From assembly GCA_029721435.1 (NCBI GenBank), contig CM056577.1, positions 118,480,219 through 118,544,218 on the forward strand: a stretch of DNA of 64,000 nucleotides. The letters run 5' to 3'. Below, in pieces: positions 61,101-64,000 of this stretch. The position numbers were made by a program, and so were the translations under genes. The notes beneath the pieces are model-generated. The model worked only from the letters and a program-made list of their open reading frames with translations, had not been told where the DNA came from and searched no databases. Source of the DNA: Gymnothorax reevesii (taxonomy: Eukaryota; Chordata; Actinopteri; Anguilliformes; Muraenidae). Every line of letters starts with the position of its first letter. Position 1 is the stretch's first letter.

Positions 61101-63990
61101 TAATTAGGCTAACCGTTTTCGAAGTGCTGAGCACACATAGTAATCAAGACACAGTTCCTTTAGTTGATCAGGAAAACTAGGGAGGGAAAAGGTTAACGCC
61201 TTCAAGTGAAAAATATGACGAAATTAGGGCAGGAGATATATTTTTCTGACAGCATGCCTATCAGCTTTCAGTCGGCATGAATGTATTAAGTGTATCACAA
61301 AAAAAATGTATTTATGTGTCTGAAAATAAATCTAAATTGTTGATGGTTGCTTTCAGAAATACTACAATCAGCCATAACATTATGACCAGTGAAGCGAATA
61401 ACATTGATTATCTTGTTGCGATGGCACCAGCCAGTGGGTGGGATATATATTAGGCTGCAAAGGAATATTTTGTCCCTGATGCTGATGTGTATGAAGCAGG
61501 AAAAGTGAGCTAGTATATGTGTTACTTTGACTGGGGCTAAATTATGATGGCTGGATGACTGGGCCTGAACATCTCCAAGACTGGAGCTCATGTCGGGTGA
61601 TCCTAGTCTGCAGAGGGCACTACTCACCAAAAGTTGCTGGGAAAGTTACTGCTGGTTCAGATAAAAAGTTGTCAAAAAAGCAGTGCATCGGTGCATGTGG
61701 GGCTGCGTAGCCGCAGATGGGTCAGGGTGTCCATACTGACCCCTCTCCACTGCTGAAAGTGTCTACAATGGGCACATGAGCATCAGAACGGGACCACAGA
61801 GCAGAGGAAGAAGGTGGCCTGGTCTGACTAATCATGTTTTCTTCTACATCATGTGGATGGCTGGGTGTGTGTGCGTCGTGTACCTGGGGAAGACATGGCA
61901 CCAGGATGCACTATGGGAAGAAGGCCAGGCAGCGGAGGCAGTGTGGTGCTTTGGGCAGTGTTGTGCTGAGTACTACCATTCATGTGGATTTTACTTCGCC
62001 ACATACCACTACCACCTACCTGAACATTGTCACACAACCCAACTCCTCATGGAAACAGTTGCCTCTCCCAGCAAGATAATTTGTCCCGCCACTCTGTAAA
62101 ATTGGTTCAGGAATGTTTGAGGACCAGAACAATCAGTTCAAGGTGTTGACTTGGCCTTCAGAGTCTGCAGATCTTAAAGCAGTCAGGCATCTGTGGGATG
62201 AGCTGGACAAACAAGTCCGAACCATGAGGCCCCACCTCACAGCTTACAGGACTTGAAGGATCTGCCACTAATGTCTCGATGCCTGATACCACAGCACAGC
62301 ACACCTTCAGAGGTCTATTGGAGTCCATGCCTCACCGGATTAGGGCTGTTTTAGCAATAAAAGTGGGACGTACACAATATTAGGCAGGTGGTCATAATGT
62401 TATGGCTGATGAGGGTATATGTGGCTTATTGTGGAGGAAAATGACATTTGTGTTTAGCAAAGGAAAACTGCTATTGTGCTCCGTCTGGTAAACCTGACAT
62501 TGGTCTTCTCTTTTTTTGTGTATATGTTCTTGGTATGAATCCAAAATACAATCGGCCTTAACAACTGTTCTCACTATCTTACTTACACTATCTTAAAGGA
62601 TGTGAATTCAGTAGACCTTCTTTTGTTCTAAGTATAAAACTCACTGTGCTCACTTTTCAGCCTTTCCAAGGTTGCAAAGCACTGCCAAGATGTGTATTTC
62701 TCCTACATTTTGATCAGGTTTCTCAAAGAAAAGCAACAATGCCATCTTAAATGGCGTAAAAACATCCTTATTATCGCTGCCAGTGAAGTTTCCGCTCTCT
62801 GTCTGAACCACGTAGGGCTGCACTTTTAGAGATCTGTGGGGGCCAGTATTTCTCACCATTTTCTCCTGCATCAAAGCTCTATCAAAGCCTTGATTGAAGT
62901 CTGTGTGCAGAACTGTCTGGATTATTAGCCTGCCAGGGCATTACAGCCTGCATTTCTTTGTCTTTTGCTAACCTGACCAACCTCTTCCAGGAAGCGGAGA
63001 GCAAACCGCAGTGCAGGAGGTTTCAGCTGAAAGACATCATCCCGACGGAGATGCAGAGACTCACTAAGTACCCTCTACTGCTGAAGAATATCGCCAAAAC
63101 CACAGGTTTGTTTCCCCATTAGCTTGTCCGTCTGCCTCCGTTTGAAAATATCTGACATTTTTCATGTGGAATGGAATAAAAGACATTGCAGCACATGCTG
63201 ATGATTCCTCACAGGAGATTTATGTCGCAGTGGACGCTGACAGAAAACCACTGGCGACGTTTAGGCTTCAGTTTTGTGGGTGATTTTAGTGAATTCTGGC
63301 ATTTTGAGGTGTAGTAAAATGCTCTGTGGTCATGTATGTGAACAGGTTTGGGACAAGTGGCGAACTCAGCCTCGTCAGCGGCCTCCAGTGGGAAACTTGG
63401 CAAAGCCACTTAGCCTGAGTTTGTCAGATCACTTGGCTGCTCACACACTTAAATAATTCAAATTACGTTGAGAGGCATGAAAAATCCTAATAGGAGGCAC
63501 CTGTGTATTGATAAAATGGTGGTGGTGGAATCTCAGAGTCTTTCGGCGTGCACCTCTGTCTCTGCCCACTGGTTTACATCAGCTGTCCTACCCTAATCTG
63601 CATTTGCAGCTGCAGTGTTATTGCGTTTGGCATTTGAAAGTATGAGCATAACGTAGCCTAATGTGATGACAAGAAAAGGCTGTTCAGCCCTTACAATACT
63701 GGCTATTTTCCTGCTTATTTCTTAAGTAGTGCTTCACAGTTTAAGTTACCAGCCTCGGCTGGTGCGAAGGCCATGTTGTGGGCGTATTGTTTCGCTGGCT
63801 AGGCTGACTTATGGCTGTATTTCTGTCTCCATTTCCCTCGCTGTGGTTGGGCCCCGGCCCTGGTTTCCCCTGGCGACTTGACCTGGCAGAGGACCCGGAG
63901 GAGAAGGAGAACGTGGAGCAGGCGGCCGAGTGCTGCCGCAGGATCCTCAACCACGTCAACGAGAACGTGAAGGACATGGAGAACCTTCTG
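32267..63990 (+). CDS. arhgef1: arhgef1 (p115-RhoGEF family), 19 coding exons, 3' end outside the window
   Basis: The exons join without a frame error into 681 residues from the ATG at 32303. The product is a Rho guanine-nucleotide exchange factor that binds activated Galpha12/13 through an RGS-like domain and activates RhoA at the membrane. Residues 1 to about 226 form the RGSL domain, about 227-490 a Ser/Arg/Glu-rich linker, and from about 488 the DH domain. Blocks diagnostic for ARHGEF1 rather than ARHGEF11/12 are HVRML in DH helix 1, FDGAEGDWFQKL, and PTEMQRLTKYPLLL. No PDZ domain precedes the RGSL, again as in ARHGEF1. The end of DH, the PH domain and C-terminus are cut off by the window edge. 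Introns are heavily loaded with transposons. The 5'UTR exons are not identified. Confidence 0.93.
32575..33010 (+). repeat. Tandem repeat of three diverged units of about 130-190 bp (ccgtccg family) in intron A
   Basis: Three units share a gtctgactgattyctca-like word, a gattgttttcaaatt word and a tccatgcagaggtgcag end (about 32600-32698, 32734-32836 and 32918-33000). Short cgtccgtcc tracts precede units one and two. The class is unknown; it may be part of a larger dispersed repeat. Confidence 0.6.
33011..33878. other. Rest of intron A
   Basis: AT-rich sequence with no clear gene. A partial hAT-like MITE end (gggttccccaagacc, then gctgggaaccactgctc) lies at 33626-33663. Confidence 0.35.
33879..33992 (+). 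CDS. arhgef1: arhgef1 exon B, RGSL domain
   Basis: 38 codons, phase 0 on both sides, acceptor ctcag and donor ctg|gtgagt. The block SIELLKERPTHLLVFLQHV corresponds to the first RGSL helices of p115-RhoGEF and LARG. Confidence 0.92.
34079..34175 (+). repeat. (CT)n-rich tract in intron B
   Basis: Two ctctctct stretches separated by a pyrimidine-rich spacer, part of a polypyrimidine region from about 33993 to 34175. Confidence 0.9.
34846..35265 (+). repeat. Dispersed repeat with gtccgtc and tgaccttgacctt words in intron B
   Basis: The stretch opens with gttttgggggcatatag, has gtccgtctgtccgtccgtctg at 34881, then two diverged half-units with ttggcatatgcattgc or ctggcatatgcattcc and gacctt-rich words, and ends ggggcatcagtgtttcaca. 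The ggggcat words at both ends may be direct repeats. Class unknown. Confidence 0.5.
35594..35692 (+). CDS. arhgef1: arhgef1 exon C, RGSL domain
   Basis: 33 codons, phase 0, acceptor ccccag and donor gct|gtaagt. It reads LCYLHADLFKNLSAKETKK and then a FVDFYNTFLDKGA block, matching the RGSL core. Confidence 0.93.
35693..37012. other. Intron C, with a SINE-like copy
   Basis: Apart from the repeat at 36195-36460, a T-rich tract (35770-35795) and unique sequence, nothing was seen. Confidence 0.4.
36195..36460 (+). mobile_element. Degenerate SINE-like fish dispersed repeat
   Basis: The order ggcacggtaggtcagtgggtag, cctcactgtgtgaaggag, ggagtttgcatgtt, gtttgctttgggtactc and ctaattggaaactctagattg follows a very common fish dispersed repeat that starts with a tRNA-like head. 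A second copy of the family lies in minus orientation at 48920-49785. Confidence 0.65.
37013..37055 (+). CDS. arhgef1: arhgef1 exon D, RGSL domain, 43 nt
   Basis: Short exon reading ILRVPVPTHVSSEL plus one base (phase 1), acceptor cgcag and donor ttgg|gtaag. It corresponds to VLRVPVPPNV... in mammalian ARHGEF1. Confidence 0.88.
37273..37378 (+). CDS. arhgef1: arhgef1 exon E, RGSL domain
   Basis: Completes an Asp codon and reads DRSRPDGISEEMQKRF and on to RQLEDFK. The donor is caa|gtgaga at 37379 (phase 2). LEDF followed by basic residues is the family pattern. Confidence 0.92.
37381..38170. other. Intron E, unassigned
   Basis: A possible decayed MITE lies at 37600-37790 (gtccaggagagccgcagggtg versus aaccctggctctccaag, inverted). 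No other structure. Confidence 0.35.
38171..38311 (+). CDS. arhgef1: arhgef1 exon F, RGSL domain
   Basis: Acceptor gctcttag, donor acc|gtgagt, phase 2 on both sides. It reads QKKMMGMIPHEHELIEVD and continues to LLEKLAEI, like KRLMGMTPWEQELAQLE in mammals. Confidence 0.93.
39430..39505 (+). repeat. G-rich tract with G-quadruplex potential
   Basis: Many runs of four or more Gs separated by one to several bases (ggggaggggggggtggggggtgggggcag and on). Strand-specific G-richness on the coding strand, in an intron. Confidence 0.85.
40498..40575 (+). repeat. Two-copy direct tandem duplication, unit about 40 bp
   Basis: The unit agcaagctgggaactaatga, continuing tgtatcaaatatgtttgtct, is followed directly by a copy with two or three substitutions. 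Confidence 0.85.
41045..41867 (+). mobile_element. 5'-truncated Tc1-like transposon
   Basis: The right end (ccatcccaacttttctcgaaatggggttg, then TA at 41868-41869) is the terminal repeat of the same long-TIR Tc1 group as 15034-16553. The interior matches the transposase 3' half in order (ctctggtgggcccgagctc, caacatttga etc.) but is full of stops. The left end is missing, abutting the AT-rich stretch at about 41045. Confidence 0.8.
41876..42660 (-). mobile_element. Degenerate Tc1-like transposon, minus strand
   Basis: On the minus strand a frame over 42264-42013 begins with MWACMATSGTG and has FFKAKKGN downstream, as in another Tc1 group (compare 59409-59609). Terminal words ctcaaaagtaattggac lie at about 41895. 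The right side stops about 70 bp short of arhgef1 exon G. Confidence 0.7.
42732..42755 (+). CDS. arhgef1: arhgef1 exon G, 24-nt microexon
   Basis: Acceptor cttttcag, donor ata|gtgag. It supplies AGFDEDK with split codons on both sides and is required to keep the frame between F and H. It corresponds to the DEEKS segment of the mammalian protein. A degenerate Tc1-like element lies just upstream. Confidence 0.8.
42756..43824. other. Intron G, with a hAT-like MITE
   Basis: A hAT-like MITE occupies about 43355-43550 (listed separately) and a poly-G run is at 43021-43030. The rest is unassigned. Confidence 0.4.
43355..43550. mobile_element. hAT-like MITE, about 196 bp
   Basis: The left end caggggtaactaactctgat and the complement of the right end, cagtggtattgagcccctg, are imperfect inverted repeats. 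Flanking octamers gtttagag (43347-43354) and gtttacgg (43551-43558) match at 6 of 8 positions, in line with a decayed duplication. Confidence 0.6.
43825..43924 (+). CDS. arhgef1: arhgef1 exon H, end of RGSL domain
   Basis: Reads TTIFTALVFYMKHLGVKYR, then a Lys/Asn-rich stretch ending FFSKK. Acceptor tcccag, donor aag|gtagtg, phase 0 end. YM(K/R)HLGV is diagnostic for the last RGSL helix. Confidence 0.92.
43925..45023. other. Intron H, unassigned
   Basis: A T-run at 44251-44270. Short frames lack features. Nothing else seen. Confidence 0.35.
45024..45096 (+). CDS. arhgef1: arhgef1 exon I, linker
   Basis: 24 codons plus one base: NPLMRRFEDSARQRFQNIPW then IGGS. Acceptor tttcag, donor gca|gtatgt, phase 1. 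Confidence 0.85.
45097..45677. other. Intron I, unassigned
   Basis: No repeat or gene recognised; T- and C-rich acceptor tract before exon J. Confidence 0.35.
45678..45710 (+). CDS. arhgef1: arhgef1 exon J, 33-nt microexon in the linker
   Basis: Acceptor cccccag, donor gaag|gtacct. It reads NEIKASKPDSE with split codons on both sides (phase 1 to phase 1). Its length is a multiple of three and the flanking phases match, so it could be skipped without loss of frame. Confidence 0.7.
45711..47637. other. Intron J, unassigned
   Basis: Mostly single-copy-looking AT-rich DNA with C- and T-runs near 45730-45770. No gene or structured repeat noted. Confidence 0.35.
47638..47823 (+). CDS. arhgef1: arhgef1 exon K, Gly/Ser/Pro-rich linker
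   Basis: Reads AEKEKMTSPPRILLPEPIP, then a Gly/Ser-rich segment ending SLESSQSDF. Acceptor catgcag, donor tttg|gtaag, phase 1. Low-complexity linker poorly conserved in the family. Confidence 0.82.
47824..48915. other. First part of intron K, unassigned
   Basis: Short frames on both strands have no features; no clear repeat up to about 48915. Confidence 0.35.
48920..49785 (-). mobile_element. SINE-like repeat in minus orientation, split by a MITE
   Basis: The first part (48920-49050) on the minus strand ends with gcaaggagtttgcatgttct, the family block seen at 36195-36460. The continuation (49735-49785, ggactcaaacccaagatgtc then gcggcaacagtgctaa) gives the remaining head block. The MITE at 49051-49732 lies exactly between them. 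Confidence 0.7.
49051..49732. mobile_element. MITE of about 680 bp with ctttcacacc termini
   Basis: Termini gcgctttcacacc and ggtgtgaaagcgc are inverted repeats. Subterminal words tttggtccgctt and cggaccaaa, aaaccaaaccaa and others recur in both orientations. The gcNcttYcacac end resembles the ends of the 9383 MITE. Open frames crossing it have no features. It interrupts a SINE-like repeat, so it is younger than that copy. Confidence 0.8.
49830..49965 (+). CDS. arhgef1: arhgef1 exon L, linker
   Basis: Acceptor ctctctcag, donor acag|gtgaga, phases 1 and 2. It reads GALIRSETLAVTDGGDVS and continues to LVLEDGQDGD. Acidic linker. Confidence 0.85.
49966..53308. other. Intron L, 3.3 kb, no repeat family recognised
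   Basis: Includes a poly-G run (52239-52250), TG-rich stretches and a C-rich tract before exon M (53185-53305, with several ggctccgccc words). Long open frames at 51971-52516 and 52844-53557 lack domains and are chance or overlap exon M. Confidence 0.4.
53309..53476 (+). CDS. arhgef1: arhgef1 exon M, Arg/Ser-rich linker
   Basis: Acceptor cccccag, donor cctt|gtaagg, phases 2 and 2. The segment is strongly basic with RRSESLHSERRRSKRGSARD, a likely phosphorylation-rich region. The preceding 120 bp are C-rich with repeated ggctccgccc words. Confidence 0.85.
53477..54815. other. Intron M, unassigned
   Basis: AT-rich, no repeat or gene recognised. Confidence 0.35.
54816..55012 (+). CDS. arhgef1: arhgef1 exon N, end of linker and start of DH domain
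   Basis: Reads SDGGVSPAESS, then a Ser-rich stretch, EELEPRLLELEQDPPNWREL and finally KKETKRQEVIN. Acceptor gtcag, donor acg|gtgagg, phases 2 and 1. PP(N/G)WRELxPxDxL and KRQEVI are conserved in ARHGEF1 just before the DH domain. Confidence 0.93.
55412..56993 (-). mobile_element. Tc1-like transposon, full length but inactive
   Basis: Flanked by TA (55410-55411 and 56994-56995). Termini caaaccccagttccagtgaa and, on the complement of the right end, caaaccccaattccaatgaa continue as inverted repeats for roughly 130 bp. The minus strand encodes a decayed DDE transposase: a DNAKPHSA block (55903-55926) and a SPDLSPIENVW block (about 55810-55840) keep catalytic acidic residues. Stops break the frame. 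Confidence 0.9.
56996..57494. other. Rest of intron N, with small hAT-like traces
   Basis: Words such as gatctccaggaacattggt (57078) and gggcttgggaaccgcaggtt (57289) resemble ends of hAT MITEs but no full element could be delimited. Confidence 0.35.
57495..57641 (+). CDS. arhgef1: arhgef1 exon O, DH domain CR1
   Basis: Reads ELFTTEHAHVRMLSVLQTIF, then RPLERKEIMTLPELAAIFPN and LDEIIEMH. Acceptor cactcag, donor act|gtgagc, phases 1 and 1. It corresponds to CR1 of the DH domain, which contacts Rho. Confidence 0.95.
57642..58170. other. First part of intron O, unassigned
   Basis: AT-rich, no gene or repeat recognised. Confidence 0.35.
58175..59760 (+). mobile_element. Tc1-like transposon split by another repeat
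   Basis: The left block (58200-58380; ttctgtggaccgatgagatg, then tggtcatgtgtgggcatgta) and the right block (from about 59370; agatggacaatgagccgaag, then a frame with FFQENKWNVLQRSSKSPDLN followed by PVEHAFHLL) are consecutive parts of one Tc1-type transposase. The frame is dead. It belongs to the same group as the minus-strand copy at 41876-42660. Confidence 0.8.
58381..59365. repeat. Insertion of about 1 kb inside the Tc1-like element
   Basis: The sequence starts tatctctggcaaggaggtgg, with tttcaaaaagttttcgatag and tttccatgaaactttgtaga downstream, a pattern I recall from a common fish dispersed repeat. The right part (58850-59365) is not recognised. No open frame is meaningful. Ends are approximate. 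Confidence 0.5.
59761..60168. other. End of intron O, unassigned
   Basis: No repeat or gene recognised. Confidence 0.35.
60169..60251 (+). CDS. arhgef1: arhgef1 exon P, DH domain
   Basis: Reads YNFYDNLKKLREEDNYIVKS then LGSTLLNR. Acceptor ctctgcag, donor cga|gtgagt, phase 0 end. Confidence 0.92.
60360..60485 (+). CDS. arhgef1: arhgef1 exon Q, DH domain
   Basis: 42 codons, phase 0 on both sides, acceptor tcttag and donor cag|gtgcct. FDGAEGDWFQK, then FCSHQSYALDQIKGRQKRDP, is closest to ARHGEF1 among the three RGS-RhoGEFs. The preceding intron is only 108 bp. Confidence 0.95.
60486..61362. other. First part of intron Q, unassigned
   Basis: AT-rich with no recognised repeat. Confidence 0.35.
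61365..62415 (+). mobile_element. Tc1/mariner-like element with cagccataacattatgacc termini
   Basis: TA lies on both sides (61363-61364 and 62416-62417). Termini atcagccataacattatgac are inverted repeats (right end gtcataatgttatggctgat). The interior has decayed transposase: a frame from 61776 with the GRRWPGLTNHVFFYIMW block, and downstream LWDELDKQVR (about 62192). The 1051-bp length and stops show it is dead. Confidence 0.8.
62418..62990. other. End of intron Q, unassigned
   Basis: No repeat or gene recognised. Confidence 0.35.
62991..63105 (+). CDS. arhgef1: arhgef1 exon R, DH domain CR3
   Basis: Reads EAESKPQCRRFQLKDIIPTE then MQRLTKYPLLLKNIAKTT. Acceptor cttccag, donor acag|gtttgt, phase 1. 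QRLTKYPLLL is the hallmark CR3 helix of DH domains. Confidence 0.96.
63106..63889. other. Intron R, unassigned
   Basis: No repeat or gene recognised; the acceptor of exon S follows a C/T-poor tract. Confidence 0.35.
63890..63990 (+). CDS. arhgef1: arhgef1 exon S, DH domain, last exon in the window
   Basis: Reads EDPEEKENVEQAAECCRRIL then NHVNENVKDMENLL. Acceptor ctggcag, donor ctg|gtgagg (63991), phase 0. The next exon, expected to start near RLKDYQ in mammals, is beyond the edge. Confidence 0.92.
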
Positions 63991-64000
63991 GTGAGGGGCA

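Noticed and set aside
61776..62099. 107-codon frame considered as a host gene
   Set aside because: It lies inside a TIR-bounded Tc1/mariner-like element and resembles a decayed transposase segment.
1..64000. Endogenous retrovirus or LTR element
   Set aside because: No long direct terminal repeats, primer-binding site, or gag/pol-like frame was seen.

Overview
The window looks like nuclear DNA of a ray-finned fish, most likely a teleost. The evidence is intron-split genes with canonical GT/AG sites, several Tc1-like transposons, hAT, piggyBac and PIF/Harbinger-like non-autonomous elements, a tRNA-derived SINE, and long (TG)n, (CT)n, poly-C and poly-G tracts. No bacterial operon, CRISPR array or retroviral gene was seen. 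The species cannot be named from the sequence alone.

Two protein-coding genes are supported, both on the + strand. The first (about 1000-9060) encodes a C2H2 zinc-finger protein. An N-terminal exon (1071-1707) carries five SUMO-type psi-K-x-E sites. A 5.5-kb phase-1 intron follows, and a GC-rich terminal exon (7235-8634) encodes 14 fingers. Joining the two exons keeps the frame and gives 678 residues. A 31-bp minisatellite sits just upstream of the second coding exon.

The second gene fills 32.3-64.0 kb. It is the 5' part of arhgef1 (p115-RhoGEF family), seen as 19 coding exons whose splice phases all agree. They encode 681 residues: the RGS-like (RGSL) Galpha12/13-binding domain (exons A-H), a charged Ser-rich linker (I-N), and the beginning of the DH (RhoGEF) domain (end of N to S). 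The rest of the DH domain, the PH domain and the C-terminus lie beyond the right edge. The protein would link Galpha12/13-coupled receptors to RhoA activation. Its 5'UTR exon(s) were not proved; a possible first exon ends at 11692.

The 9.1-32.2 kb spacer and most introns are mobile-element debris. The best-delimited elements are a Tc1-like element (15034-16553), a 962-bp hAT element with a perfect 8-bp duplication (17677-18638), a palindromic MITE with an internal hairpin (23297-23583), a Harbinger-like element (24733-25859) inserted in one arm of a long foldback element (24690-27575), a SINE (28990-29195), a palindromic MITE (29721-29891) and a piggyBac-like element (30703-31188). Inside arhgef1 there are more Tc1-like copies (41.0-42.7, 55.4-57.0, 58.2-59.8 and 61.4-62.4 kb), two of them abutting or interrupted by other repeats, and a SINE-like copy split by a MITE (48.9-49.8 kb).

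The most notable structures are the nested foldback/Harbinger locus, the repeat pair sharing a YACGGARTTACA-type motif, and an altered acidic motif at the start of the Arhgef1 RGSL domain. I found no clear sign of a wholly new biological system.
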